Origin: a virus
Strand: one strand, 5' to 3'
Virus record (IMG/VR): IMGVR_UViG_3300027708_000051
Coordinates: 1-64,000 of that record
Length of the DNA: 64,000 nucleotides
In this document: positions 1 through 9,859 of the stretch, piece after piece
Numbering within the stretch: the first letter of the stretch is position 1
Layout: each line of letters begins with the position of its first letter
Position numbers and translations under genes: made by a program
Notes under the pieces: model-generated
The model's database searches: none
What the model was told of the DNA's origin: nothing
The model's input: only the letters and a program-made list of their open reading frames with translations

Positions 1-870
1 ACTAAAACAATTGAAGATATCAATAATGATACTAATTTTATTATATTAGGTTTAATTGCGGATAACTTCAATGATGCAACACTTAGAAGTGTTAAAACAA
101 ATTTAAAAACTTATCTAAATGATTACAAAGCGGATTTTAGTTTAGGTGTTAATGCTATTGTAACAAATGTTGTTCAACAACAAGTGGATATGGTTCAAGT
201 ATTTAGAAAAATTAATTATGTTACAACATTATCCGATGGTGTTATAATTGATACTAAACCTAAAGTATATAATATTTCAGCAACAACCGAAGTTGATAAA
301 TCAAGTAATCCTTTACCGTTAGACACCTATGATGAATTATGGAATGATTATCAAACGGTTTCAAATAATATAATAAAATTTGAAGGATTTATTACTGATA
401 ATCAAATTATATATGATGGGTATAATGAACCAGGTGGGTTTAACTCAACATCAAGTGTTTTTGATACAACAGATTTACCTGGAAAACGATTCTTTATGAT
501 TATGTCACAGATATTCAACAATAGTGATAAATTTAATACTTTTAAATCATCAATTATTACAACTGATATGGATAAATCAACGCCAGGTTTATTGAAGAAA
601 TTTAATAAAATTGTTAATGATTTTAATACTAAAGTAAAAACAGAATTAGAAGCGGAACAAAAAGTTTATACGACTATTAAAAAGAGCAAAGAATATAGAG
701 ACTATCTTGCGGTTGAAAACCTTTATAAAAAAGGTAAAACTCGTAAATTTACTTATACAACAGAACCTTCGTCAACAAATGCCCAACAAAGTGATAATTT
801 AAAATTACTATATAGTGGTAATAATGGTGGTGATAAAAAAACTTGGACGGATAAAACTCAATTTAATTAA
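1..870 (+). CDS. Structural (baseplate-region) protein, 5'-truncated
   Basis: The reading frame is open from base 1 to a TAA at 868-870, so the true start lies upstream. An in-frame ATG at 184 is internal, because the 61 codons before it read as ordinary protein. About 289 residues are visible. The family is not recognised. The C-terminal half is lysine-rich and helical, with a predicted coiled-coil stretch around the EAEQK segment, and the end is Ser/Asn/Gly-rich. Only two bases separate it from the gp53-like gene, so it probably belongs to the same baseplate unit. Its role there is inferred from position only. Confidence 0.75.
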   Translation, partial: TKTIEDINNDTNFIILGLIADNFNDATLRSVKTNLKTYLNDYKADFSLGVNAIVTNVVQQQVDMVQVFRKINYVTTLSDGVIIDTKPKVYNISATTEVDKSSNPLPLDTYDELWNDYQTVSNNIIKFEGFITDNQIIYDGYNEPGGFNSTSSVFDTTDLPGKRFFMIMSQIFNNSDKFNTFKSSIITTDMDKSTPGLLKKFNKIVNDFNTKVKTELEAEQKVYTTIKKSKEYRDYLAVENLYKKGKTRKFTYTTEPSSTNAQQSDNLKLLYSGNNGGDKKTWTDKTQFN

Positions 871-872
871 AA

Positions 873-1199
873 ATGAATAATAGACAAAACTATAATAGAT
901 ATAATCAATTTTTATTAAATGGTGAACAAACTGTCGTTCCATACATTTCGATTTCAAGTAAATCATCTGATAAAAAATATATTTACAAGATTGGTCAATC
1001 TAGATTGGATAAGATATCTCAACAATATTATAATACACCAACTTTTGGGTGGTTAATACTTGCCGCAAATCCTATTTTTGGGGGTGAGGAATGGAATATA
1101 CCGGATGGTGCTATATTGACAATCCCATTTCCTTTAGTATCATCTTTACAAGAATATAAATCGCAATTAGATAATCATTTCTATTATTATGGTAGGTAA
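873..1199 (+). CDS. LysM-like baseplate wedge protein (T4 gp53-like)
   Basis: A 108-residue protein. Residues about 37-85 look like a LysM-type fold: a YIYKIGQSRLDKISQQYY segment, then a helix with the pattern GWLILAANP, and a strand ending IPDGAILTIPFP. That start/middle/end pattern is seen in gp53-like baseplate wedge proteins of T4-type phages, where the LysM-like part binds other wedge subunits rather than peptidoglycan. T4 gp53 is about twice as long, so this is a reduced version or only its core. The last 11 bases overlap the start of the hub gene at 1189, indicating translational coupling. The fold call is by eye, and the gp53 role is inferred from fold plus neighbours. Confidence 0.6.
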   Translation: MNNRQNYNRYNQFLLNGEQTVVPYISISSKSSDKKYIYKIGQSRLDKISQQYYNTPTFGWLILAANPIFGGEEWNIPDGAILTIPFPLVSSLQEYKSQLDNHFYYYGR

Positions 1200-4100
1200 A
1201 CCTGAAAATATATTAGTCGAATTTGACTACAATAATATAACAATTATTGACCCAAACAAAGTTATTGATAGCGATAATAAAGTAATGGATAGATATGTTA
1301 AACAAGAAGATTTAGTAATGTATGCTAATCTTGAGTGTAATGTATTACCAAGAACTAAATTAGCAATTGGGGTAGGAAATAACGATTCAATCAAGACAGT
1401 ATCGATTGCTAAAATTAATTTTTTAAAGCCCGGAGATAAACCGTATTTAGATAATTCATACACTGATGAGTTAACAGGTAAAGACGCGATTAAAGGTGAA
1501 GGGGTTAATCAACCAACATTTAAGGGTGTTACAAATCCAAATAATAGTGATGATTTTTACATTAAACAAACTATTAGTTCCGGAGGTAAACCGGGTGCAA
1601 CAGATAATGGTCTATTAGGTATAACGTCAATTAATATTAGACAAGGTTTGGATTTTTTACCATCAATTGATATTCAATTAGTTGATGTTAAAGGTCGTGC
1701 ATTATTTGAAGCGGGTGATAACTCACCATACGCAGCCTTTTTTAATTTACCCTATCCATTATTTCATTTAACAATAAAAGGATATTATGGTAAAGCGGTT
1801 AAATTAGCATTGATGTTACAAAACTTTACAACAACATATAATGCCGATACCGCAAATTTTACAGTTTCTTTAAAATTCTATACCTACAAATATACAGTTT
1901 TATCCGATGTTACAATGGGAGCTTTATTAGCGACTCCTCATATGTATCAATCAAGATTTACTATTAGTCAAACTAGTGGTGGTCCAAGTACAACAACCAA
2001 AACTGATAATGTTGTGGTTGAAAGAGGATATCAAAAAATTAAAGAAATGTATAGTGAATATAAATCTAAAGGTTTAATTCCAAATGATTTCCCTGAAATT
2101 ACTTTAATGCAAATGAAAGATAGAATTGATAATTTTATTAAAAATGTTCTTGATTCGTTTGTTAAACAAAATTTAGACCCGTTAACTAATTTAGAAACTT
2201 ATGGTAATTATTTATTAAGTTACCAAAAAGAGGTGTTTTACACGGTAAAAAATTCGTGGTTTTATGAATTTATGGATACCACAAATTATTATATTTTAAA
2301 TAAATTAGGTACCAAAGTTTATACGTTTAAAAAAGAATTAGATGGTCAAAAGAAAAGCGAAGCTATTTCAAAATTAAAAGGTATTATTGATAAATATAAT
2401 ACGTTACTTAATGAAAATGTCACTTGTGGTAATGTGAATGGTAAGGGTAGTTACACAATTAATGGTAAAGTAACTAAATGTTCAATACCTAATAATATTA
2501 AATATGAAACAGTATTTCCAATACAAATTAATTCTAGTGATATTAATTTAACTGAAACTTATAAATTACAAAGAAAGAATAGTAGTCCAACTCCGGAAGA
2601 TTTAACAAAATTTCAAGCTGAGTTAGAAAATACAAATCTTTTTAATAATACTACAGTAACTCTTAAAAATGGTGCTAAAGAAGTTGTATCTCAATATTTT
2701 GTATTTGAGGGTGGAAATTCATTTATCGATTTAACAGATAAAATGAATAAAGACTTAAAAACTAATAAAGATAGAATTGAAGATGAATTAACAAAAGCTT
2801 TAGCAGAATTATTAGAAAATAAAGATAATGGTATTGGGTTTGTTCCAAATATTAGAAATGTGTTGGCGGTTGTTTTTGCTAATGGAGAAGCTTTTTTACG
2901 TTTATTAGATGATGTTCACACAAAAGCTTGGGAACAAAGAGATAGTAAAATTAGAAAAGGTGTTATTTTTAATAAACAAGTTGCGAATGCAAGCGCTGAT
3001 AGTTTAAATTCAGGTGATGACCAAAATCAGCCTGTCTATCCTTGGCCTCAAGTAATTAAAGAGACTCCGGGAGAAAATGGTCAAGAAAAATATGAATTAA
3101 GATATCCTGGTGATAGTGATATTATTGGTGAAACTAAAGGTTATTTGTATGATGTTTGGCCTGAAATCGAATTTGTTGAAGAATTTATAAATGGATTAAC
3201 CCAAAAAACTCCACCACCACCTCCACCAACTAATAAATCTAATTCATTAACTGAACCGGAAAGAGTATCCTCAAGTGCTATTGAATTTCCAATTAGTAAT
3301 GAAGTTTATCAAAATAAAGTGGTTACTAAATTTATATATGAAATATATGAAAGAGTATTATTAACATCTCATTATTCTAAATTAGATAGAACCAATAATT
3401 TAACGTCTGAGGCGGATAAAATTTCAAATGTTGTTGGAGAGGGGGAGACTATTAACATTAAAAATAGTTTGTCTGATAATGGTGATGTTGAATTAATTAA
3501 AACTTTAAAAGAATATAATCTGAACTCCGCTAATTTTGAAAATGTGTTAAAACATATTTCAAATGAGGGGGTTTCGGAGAGTTGGCAAAATTATATACGA
3601 GGGATTTTTAATACTGCATACATTAAGAATACTGTTGAGAATGCTTCTTTTGAATTCATATCTATTGATACTATTAATAGTTCAAAATCACAGCCATTGG
3701 TTTCAGTAAACAATGAAAAAGATATTGTTGATTACGTTTCAAATTCAACGACATCAAACAAATATGATTTTACGGACATTTATCCATTTACTGATAAAAC
3801 TTGGGTTCAAGATAATTTAGCAAATGGTATTGCTATTGATGAGAAATTAGCATTCAATACGACTAAAACATTACTATATAACCCAAATAAAAAAGTTATT
3901 ACAAATTTTAGTGATGCACAATCTCAGGATAGTAAAAAGCCAATAACTAATTTTGTATATAAAAATGTTGTAATGCCAAAGATTGTTGATAATGATTTGC
4001 GAAATTTTTATAGTACTAGAAGTTATACAAATCAATTACCGACTGAGGGGGATGTTAAATATTTAAATTATAGTGGTCTTGTTAGTAATTACCAAACTAC

Positions 4101-7100
4101 GTCAATTTTTAACACACCATATTTTATAAACTCAATTCAAGAGGGTGTTGAAAATTCTAAAAATGGTGTTACTAACCCATATATTAGCTCGGCTTATTTA
4201 TTTATTAATAGTTTACCTTTATCAACATTAAGAGAAAAATATAAAACATATACCGGAAATGAATCAAATTATTCTGACGAAAATTTAGATTACATTTTTG
4301 CGTCTATGAAAAAATTTGCTGCGTTACATAAAGTTCCGTATGCTTGGGTATTAAAAATAGGTTCTATTTGGCATCGTTATAAAACATATGTTAATACTAA
4401 TGTAGATATATTAAGTAATTCTTGGAAAAATTTTGATGCCGTAAATAATTATGACCCTGTTAGTGGTAAAACATCTACGGTTTATAATTTTACCATTCCG
4501 GGACAAACATCTGCAACAACTATGGTATTGGAAACTTCGACCACAGCTACGACGGCTGGTGGAGTTAGTTATACTCAAACAATTAATACCGGATTTTATC
4601 CTAAATTAATTAATGACTTTAATGTATTTTATCAAGGATTTAATATATTCAAAGGTTATACTAGTAATGATATACAAAGTGGATTTACTGAGGGTCTTGT
4701 TTTAAATTATGTCCCTGAGGCAGTAATTGATAACACTATGGGAGTACCTACAGCATATAGTATAACTAATAAAGTAATTCCCTGGTCAGTGTCGGTTACT
4801 GCGGATTATGGGCAATATATGTACGTAATGCCATCAAATGGTGGTCTTATTAATCAAACAAAAAATGAGTGTTTCAATATATTAGGTGAATTAGTGTATG
4901 ATTTAACCGGTAATACTTCTATGTATAATGGGTCGGCTAGATTATTTTGGTCGGCACCTAATTATGGTTATTTTGATAATAGTAAAGTTGTTAAACCGGA
5001 ACCAATTCACTATTTAAAACAAGTTTGGAATGGACAAAGTGCTCAAGAAAATTTCTCAATTAATGGGGAGGTAAACCAATATACCAAAATGAGTGAATTT
5101 TTATCGGTTTTTGATAGAGACGCTTTAGATAATTTTGAAACGGAATTTTTAAATTTTACAATTTCTGTTTATGACTATAATGTAGATAAAAATTCTACAG
5201 CAACCGAAACTGAAAAATCGTTTAAAAATTTTCAATCATTAATGAGAAATATGATGAAAATTACAAATACTACAACAACCAATGAACAATTTGTAAGTAG
5301 TATTCAGGAAAAACAATTGACTAAGATTAATAATATTATTACTCAATTTTTAAATTATGATGTTTATTTTAAATTAGGTAATCCATCTTCATTTAATAAA
5401 CAATTATTTTATACCTTTTCAACAAATCATAAAATAGAAACACCGGTTACGTGGGATTATTATAACTATGTAACACCAAATTCATTACCTAGTGGAACTA
5501 CGTTTAATAATTCGGTAAATACTCATCCATTAGAATGGAAGGCGTTAGATACTTATGTTGGTTTTTCTGAAATACCTGAATTAACTTATAAAGATTCGGG
5601 GTCTTATATTACAGATTTCTTTATTGATTGTAATGTTGCTTTTGACGTATATAATATTGAAAAATTGGCACCAATTATTAAGATATATGCTACTCAAAAA
5701 TTAAAAGATAAAACTTTAAATTATGATAAGTTTGTCAAATTAATGAATGGGTACTTAGATAATTTGGATTCGTTTAATGATAGAGTAATTAATAATCTTA
5801 TGATTAAATTACAAAAAGCTTTACCAAATGTTAATTTTACACCTCAAACTAAACCTGAAACTGTTTTAGAGAGTAAACAATCTAAACTTGAATTATGGGA
5901 ATCATTTAAGGCAACTAATGATAAATGGATTGCCGGGTTTGATTTTAAAAATAAAACATTTTTTGAAGATGTTTTATTGTTGGATAGAGCTAGCCGAGAT
6001 GTTGGAACAAAAATTCTTGTTGACATTCAAAAATTACAAGATGATTTAAAAGGTATTAATGTAACTTCAACAATGTTAACATATGTTCAAACTATATTAG
6101 TGAGAAATAACTTTGTTGTTATGAATTTACCATCATATGTTAATTTTTATAATGTTCAAGACGCTGTCAAAAACCCAAAACCAAAACCTGATGGGACGTT
6201 AGAATTTGCGAATATAATGTTTGGAACATTTATGGATGTTGATACTAGAAATTCGTCAGCTAAAATGGTTTGTTTTTATGCTGGTAAACCGAGTGAACAA
6301 CTTGATTTGAAAGAAAATGTAGATTTCAGATATAGAAATGACGCGTTTGATTTAAGACGAGTTGACAATCCATTGGTTGAAAATCTAATAGGTAAAAATG
6401 ATTGGGATAAGTCAAATAAAGTTGTAGGGTTTAATGTTGATTTTGGTCCACAAAATCAATCTATTTTTAACGGGTTTAATGTTACACAAAATGCAGGTAC
6501 GCCTACGGCAGAATCATTAGAAGTTTTAAATAAAATGGCTAATCAGTCAGATAATAGAGGTGGGGCGACACAAAATGTATCGTTATATAATTTATACAAA
6601 AATAGAAGTTATTCTTGTCAAGTTACTATGATGGGTAATGCTATGATACAACCGACAATGTATTTTAATTTAAGACACGTCCCAATGTTTAGTGGTCCTT
6701 ATATGATACAGAAAGTAAATCATTCAATATCACCAGGAATGTTCCAAACAACGTTTGAAGGTATAAGACAACCTATGACATCTTTACCTAAAATAGATAA
6801 TTATATTCAATCTCTTAAGACTACATTATTACAATCAATTGTTGAGAAAAATAAAAAAGATAAACAAGAAAAAGAAAAGGCACTTAAATCAACAACTGCG
6901 ACTACGACAAATTCTAATGTTAAAAAACAAGTTAATGAGAAAGTAGATAAAAATACTAAAAAAGACGCGACAATTCAAAGTAATAGTTCTAAATGTCCTC
7001 CAAGTAGAGAACCTAAAGTTAAGAATAATAAGTATGATAAATTTACAATTACTGAGAATAAATTAAGTACTAGTGCAACTTATAAAGAAGTTGTTGATTT

Positions 7101-7965
7101 AATATCGACAAAAACCAAAGGTGCTCCAGAACAATTAAGATATGTTGTTTTTGCAATAATGTATTTAAGGTCATCTCAAAGTGGTTTGTTGCAGTCTCAG
7201 TTTAATAATTATAGTAGTGTGGATTTATTACAAGATTGGGGTCCATCTGTTGAACCTTTTTTTACAACTAAAAAATATTATTGTGGGGATTCAAATACAC
7301 CATATGTTACGTTTGATAGTTTAAATCAAAATGTTGATTTTTTAATTTCTAGATATGAAAAAAGAATTGGTAATATTAAGAGTATATCCGCAACAGATAT
7401 TACTAAATTTATTATATTAAACGGAGATGCGGGTATAAGTCCGGAATCAGTTTATACATCAATGAGTTCTACAGATATTAAAACAATTGAAAGCAATGTT
7501 CAAGAATCCATTCAAAAATTTAATCCGATATCGGGTAATTACACAAATACTCCACCACCCGCAAATGTTCCTGCTCCAAACCCATTTGATTTTGTGGTTG
7601 ACACTGTTGGGGGTTTATTTAATAAATTAACTGTTACCATAAAACCAAATGCTGGTTTATGGAATATGGTGTTGGCCGAATATGAATATTATAAAGTTAC
7701 ATCACAATGTGGTGCTTCTGAGGGGTCAGGACACAGATTAGATGAATTTATATCACAAGATAAGCAAACATTTACAATAACTAGACAAAATATTTTAGAT
7801 GATGAGGGTTGTGGGGTAACGACAGCTCAAAAAGATTTAGTCGGGAAATATGAATACCATATATGGATTTATGCAAATCTTGATTTACCGATAACTAATG
7901 TTGGAGAAAGTTCAAGACAACAATCAATTTGGAATGACTATACTATTAGTTTTGAGATAAAATAA
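1189..7965 (+). CDS. Giant baseplate hub protein (gp27/gpD-like) with degenerate lysozyme-like domain
   Basis: A 2258-residue protein. Residues about 130-250 contain a tube/hub-type domain (INIRQGLDFLPSIDIQLVD, then LTIKGYYGKAVKLALMLQNF). A second hub-type segment lies at about 1660-1870, with features typical of gp27/gpD late-control proteins: SCQVTMMGNAMIQPTMYFNL, GPYMIQKVNHSISPG, TTFEGIRQP. More than 1,000 residues of unrecognised, Asn/Thr-rich sequence separate the two. After a Lys-rich linker (about 1885-1950), residues about 1960-2090 resemble a lysozyme or glucosaminidase-type domain (FNNYSSVDLLQDWG). The usual ESG motif there reads SQSG, so the catalytic Glu appears absent. Expected location is the centre of the baseplate at the tube tip. 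It is several times longer than T4 gp27. The upstream gene overlaps its start. Confidence 0.65.
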   Translation: MVGKPENILVEFDYNNITIIDPNKVIDSDNKVMDRYVKQEDLVMYANLECNVLPRTKLAIGVGNNDSIKTVSIAKINFLKPGDKPYLDNSYTDELTGKDAIKGEGVNQPTFKGVTNPNNSDDFYIKQTISSGGKPGATDNGLLGITSINIRQGLDFLPSIDIQLVDVKGRALFEAGDNSPYAAFFNLPYPLFHLTIKGYYGKAVKLALMLQNFTTTYNADTANFTVSLKFYTYKYTVLSDVTMGALLATPHMYQSRFTISQTSGGPSTTTKTDNVVVERGYQKIKEMYSEYKSKGLIPNDFPEITLMQMKDRIDNFIKNVLDSFVKQNLDPLTNLETYGNYLLSYQKEVFYTVKNSWFYEFMDTTNYYILNKLGTKVYTFKKELDGQKKSEAISKLKGIIDKYNTLLNENVTCGNVNGKGSYTINGKVTKCSIPNNIKYETVFPIQINSSDINLTETYKLQRKNSSPTPEDLTKFQAELENTNLFNNTTVTLKNGAKEVVSQYFVFEGGNSFIDLTDKMNKDLKTNKDRIEDELTKALAELLENKDNGIGFVPNIRNVLAVVFANGEAFLRLLDDVHTKAWEQRDSKIRKGVIFNKQVANASADSLNSGDDQNQPVYPWPQVIKETPGENGQEKYELRYPGDSDIIGETKGYLYDVWPEIEFVEEFINGLTQKTPPPPPPTNKSNSLTEPERVSSSAIEFPISNEVYQNKVVTKFIYEIYERVLLTSHYSKLDRTNNLTSEADKISNVVGEGETINIKNSLSDNGDVELIKTLKEYNLNSANFENVLKHISNEGVSESWQNYIRGIFNTAYIKNTVENASFEFISIDTINSSKSQPLVSVNNEKDIVDYVSNSTTSNKYDFTDIYPFTDKTWVQDNLANGIAIDEKLAFNTTKTLLYNPNKKVITNFSDAQSQDSKKPITNFVYKNVVMPKIVDNDLRNFYSTRSYTNQLPTEGDVKYLNYSGLVSNYQTTSIFNTPYFINSIQEGVENSKNGVTNPYISSAYLFINSLPLSTLREKYKTYTGNESNYSDENLDYIFASMKKFAALHKVPYAWVLKIGSIWHRYKTYVNTNVDILSNSWKNFDAVNNYDPVSGKTSTVYNFTIPGQTSATTMVLETSTTATTAGGVSYTQTINTGFYPKLINDFNVFYQGFNIFKGYTSNDIQSGFTEGLVLNYVPEAVIDNTMGVPTAYSITNKVIPWSVSVTADYGQYMYVMPSNGGLINQTKNECFNILGELVYDLTGNTSMYNGSARLFWSAPNYGYFDNSKVVKPEPIHYLKQVWNGQSAQENFSINGEVNQYTKMSEFLSVFDRDALDNFETEFLNFTISVYDYNVDKNSTATETEKSFKNFQSLMRNMMKITNTTTTNEQFVSSIQEKQLTKINNIITQFLNYDVYFKLGNPSSFNKQLFYTFSTNHKIETPVTWDYYNYVTPNSLPSGTTFNNSVNTHPLEWKALDTYVGFSEIPELTYKDSGSYITDFFIDCNVAFDVYNIEKLAPIIKIYATQKLKDKTLNYDKFVKLMNGYLDNLDSFNDRVINNLMIKLQKALPNVNFTPQTKPETVLESKQSKLELWESFKATNDKWIAGFDFKNKTFFEDVLLLDRASRDVGTKILVDIQKLQDDLKGINVTSTMLTYVQTILVRNNFVVMNLPSYVNFYNVQDAVKNPKPKPDGTLEFANIMFGTFMDVDTRNSSAKMVCFYAGKPSEQLDLKENVDFRYRNDAFDLRRVDNPLVENLIGKNDWDKSNKVVGFNVDFGPQNQSIFNGFNVTQNAGTPTAESLEVLNKMANQSDNRGGATQNVSLYNLYKNRSYSCQVTMMGNAMIQPTMYFNLRHVPMFSGPYMIQKVNHSISPGMFQTTFEGIRQPMTSLPKIDNYIQSLKTTLLQSIVEKNKKDKQEKEKALKSTTATTTNSNVKKQVNEKVDKNTKKDATIQSNSSKCPPSREPKVKNNKYDKFTITENKLSTSATYKEVVDLISTKTKGAPEQLRYVVFAIMYLRSSQSGLLQSQFNNYSSVDLLQDWGPSVEPFFTTKKYYCGDSNTPYVTFDSLNQNVDFLISRYEKRIGNIKSISATDITKFIILNGDAGISPESVYTSMSSTDIKTIESNVQESIQKFNPISGNYTNTPPPANVPAPNPFDFVVDTVGGLFNKLTVTIKPNAGLWNMVLAEYEYYKVTSQCGASEGSGHRLDEFISQDKQTFTITRQNILDDEGCGVTTAQKDLVGKYEYHIWIYANLDLPITNVGESSRQQSIWNDYTISFEIK

Positions 7966-7981
7966 CATTTACAAATAAACA

Positions 7982-7991
7982 GATATTTATA
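7982..7991 (+). promoter_or_regulatory. GATATTTATA box upstream of gene 8005
   Basis: The sequence GATATTTATA lies 13 bases before the ATG at 8005. The same box, or a close variant, precedes several other genes in this window. TATTTATA is the reverse complement of the T4 late promoter element TATAAATA. A phage late-promoter role is inferred, not shown. Confidence 0.35.
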
Positions 7992-8004
7992 TATAAAAAA
8001 GATT

Positions 8005-8229
8005 ATGGATACAAAATCATTATTAGAGAATTACTTAGGTAAAAAAACCCGTACCACAGAAAAAGATATGGGTAACGGTTCAAAACAAGTTTGCGATTTA
8101 GATTCAGGTGATTGTTACACAATTAGAATGAAAGATGGTCTAATTGAAAGAGTTGACAATACTATGAGTCAAAATAGAAAAATACAAGTTGAAACAACAA
8201 CTGGTGTAAAACAATTATTAAACGGATAA
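8005..8229 (+). CDS. Hypothetical small protein
   Basis: A 74-residue soluble protein with no recognised family. A short helical start (MDTKSLLENYLGKK) precedes a compact strand-rich core containing CDLDSGDCYTIRMKDGLIERV, then a Thr-rich end. The two cysteines seven residues apart could bind metal or form a disulfide. It begins after a GATATTTATA box and ends two bases before the next gene, so the pair is probably co-transcribed. The function is unknown. Its position at the end of the baseplate unit makes a virion or assembly role possible. Confidence 0.6.
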   Translation: MDTKSLLENYLGKKTRTTEKDMGNGSKQVCDLDSGDCYTIRMKDGLIERVDNTMSQNRKIQVETTTGVKQLLNG

Positions 8230-8230
8230 A

Positions 8231-8896
8231 ATGAAAAAAGTAGATAATAGAATTTTAGAAGAAATTGCTAGATATAATTCAATCAATAGTTATATTGTTG
8301 AACAAGATGCTACATTACCACCAGCTCCGGGTGAAGACCCAAACGCTGCACCGGCAGGAGGAGCTCCGGCACCTGCTGACCCAAATGTTGCCCCTGCGGC
8401 ACCTGCAGCTCCTGCGGGACCACAACCTGTTGATTTAGAAAATGACCCGGATGTAGAAAAAGTTGGTGAAGGAGATTCCGAAGGTAAAACTGAAGAAATG
8501 GATATTACCGATTTAGTAAAATCTCAGAAAAAAGTTGAACAAAAACAAGAAGAGTATTTTGAAAACTTATTCCAACATTTAGATAATTTAGAAAATAAAT
8601 TAGGTGAAATGGATGGTATTATGAGTAAATTAAATGACTTAGAAATGAAGGTTGAAAAATATAGAGAAAAAACTCCTCAAGAAAAATTAGAACTTAGAAG
8701 TTTAGATTCGGGACCATTCAACCAAAAATTAAGTCAATTCTTTGATGACAAAGAAGAAGATATGGAAAAATCCGGAAAAAATGAATATATTTTAACACAA
8801 GACGATGTTGAAGATTATTCACCAATTGAAATTAAAAAAACATTTAGAAATTTTGGTGATGAAGGTAAACCAACATCATTCCAACAACTAAGATAA
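8231..8896 (+). CDS. Hypothetical acidic coiled-coil protein with Pro/Ala-rich linker
   Basis: A 221-residue protein that I do not recognise. Residues about 27-70 form a low-complexity Pro/Ala/Gly linker (repeats like PAAPAAPAGP). Residues about 90-155 are a strongly predicted coiled coil rich in Glu, Lys and Leu (KKVEQKQEEYFENLFQHLDN onward). The C-terminal 60 residues are acidic and charged. This composition resembles scaffold, core or chaperone-type phage proteins, but no family motif is visible and the role is not assigned. A hairpin terminator starts six bases after the stop codon, ending this transcription unit. Confidence 0.65.
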   Translation: MKKVDNRILEEIARYNSINSYIVEQDATLPPAPGEDPNAAPAGGAPAPADPNVAPAAPAAPAGPQPVDLENDPDVEKVGEGDSEGKTEEMDITDLVKSQKKVEQKQEEYFENLFQHLDNLENKLGEMDGIMSKLNDLEMKVEKYREKTPQEKLELRSLDSGPFNQKLSQFFDDKEEDMEKSGKNEYILTQDDVEDYSPIEIKKTFRNFGDEGKPTSFQQLR

Positions 8897-8901
8897 ATAA
8901 G

Positions 8902-8926
8902 ACGGACTTAGGTCCGTTTTATTTTC
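8902..8926 (+). terminator. Rho-independent terminator after gene 8231
   Basis: A six-base-pair stem ACGGAC/GTCCGT (8902-8907 with 8912-8917) closes a TTAG loop and is followed by TTTTATTTT. It separates the baseplate unit from the replication unit that starts at 8994. Confidence 0.75.
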
Positions 8927-8934
8927 TAAAACAA

Positions 8935-8968
8935 TTTGACAAACACACGGCTGACACTTATACTTTTA
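8935..8968 (+). promoter_or_regulatory. Probable promoter for the gp32/uvsX unit
   Basis: Just after the terminator there is TTTGACA, followed by an AT-rich TATACTTTTATAAA. It can be read as sigma70-like TTGACA-N17-TATACT (8936-8941 and 8959-8964). As a Bacteroidota promoter it reads TTTG (8935-8938), 22 bases, then TACTTTTA (8961-8968), which lacks the final G of TAnnTTTG. The start codon of the SSB gene is 26 bases downstream. Position and composition support a promoter; which reading applies is uncertain. Confidence 0.5.
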
Positions 8969-8993
8969 TAAACCTTTAAATATTTTAAACACT

Positions 8994-9848
8994 ATGGCGA
9001 CAAATTCATTAGACGCAGTTTTAGCTCAATACGAGAAAGCTAAACAAGGTAGTACTTCTTCTACCTCAAAATTTACACAAGAAGAAAGAATGAAAAAATA
9101 CTTCGCGGCAATCCTTTCAGATAAGGAAACTCAAGGGCAACGAAGATTAAGAATCTTACCAACCACAGATGGTTCTTCACCATTTAAAGAAGTTTGGTAC
9201 CACGAGATTCAAGTTGATGGAAAATTCCAAAAATTTTATGACCCAGGGAAAAATGACAATGAGCGTTCACCTTTAACAGAGGTTTACGAAGAACTTCGTT
9301 CAACAGGTAAAGAAGAAGATAAAAAATTAGCTTCAAATTACTTGTCGCGTAAATTCTATATTGTTAAAGTTATTGATAGAGATAACGAAGAAGACGGTGT
9401 TAAATTTTGGAGATTCAAATCTAACTACAAAAATGAAGGTATCTATGACAAAATCATTCCTATCTACAGAAACAAAGGAGACATTGCTGACCCTGAAAAA
9501 GGTAGAGACCTTATCTTAGAATTAACTAAAGCTAAAACTCCAAAAGGGGCGGTTTATACAGTGATTCAAACGGTTATGTATGATGATGCGGCACCAATTC
9601 ACGAAAATAAAACAACTGCTGACAGTTGGATTAACGATGAATTAACTTGGGAAGATGTTTACTCTAAAAAACCGGTTGAGTACTTAGAAGCTATTGCAAG
9701 AGGTGAAACTCCAAAATGGAACTCTGACAAAGGTGGTTACGACTATGGTAACTCTGACGAGGGTGAAGTATCTTTTGGTGGTTCTAAACCATCTGCTCCG
9801 ATTGACCCTCAATTAGGTGATGAACCGGAAGATGATATGCCGTTCTAA
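8994..9848 (+). CDS. Single-stranded DNA-binding protein (T4 gp32-like)
   Basis: A 284-residue protein. The basic, Ser/Thr-rich N-terminus precedes an OB-fold-type core with RRLRILPTTDGSSPFKEVWY, the sequence style of gp32-family SSBs. The C-terminus is strongly acidic and ends EDDMPF, like the partner-binding tails of SSB proteins. It coats ssDNA at the fork and in recombination intermediates, and would interact with the UvsX, gp41 and gp61 homologues encoded nearby. There is no cysteine in the entire protein, so the zinc-binding site of T4 gp32 is missing. It is the first gene after a terminator and promoter, consistent with high-level early expression. Confidence 0.85.
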   Translation: MATNSLDAVLAQYEKAKQGSTSSTSKFTQEERMKKYFAAILSDKETQGQRRLRILPTTDGSSPFKEVWYHEIQVDGKFQKFYDPGKNDNERSPLTEVYEELRSTGKEEDKKLASNYLSRKFYIVKVIDRDNEEDGVKFWRFKSNYKNEGIYDKIIPIYRNKGDIADPEKGRDLILELTKAKTPKGAVYTVIQTVMYDDAAPIHENKTTADSWINDELTWEDVYSKKPVEYLEAIARGETPKWNSDKGGYDYGNSDEGEVSFGGSKPSAPIDPQLGDEPEDDMPF

Positions 9849-9859
9849 TCAAACAAAAC

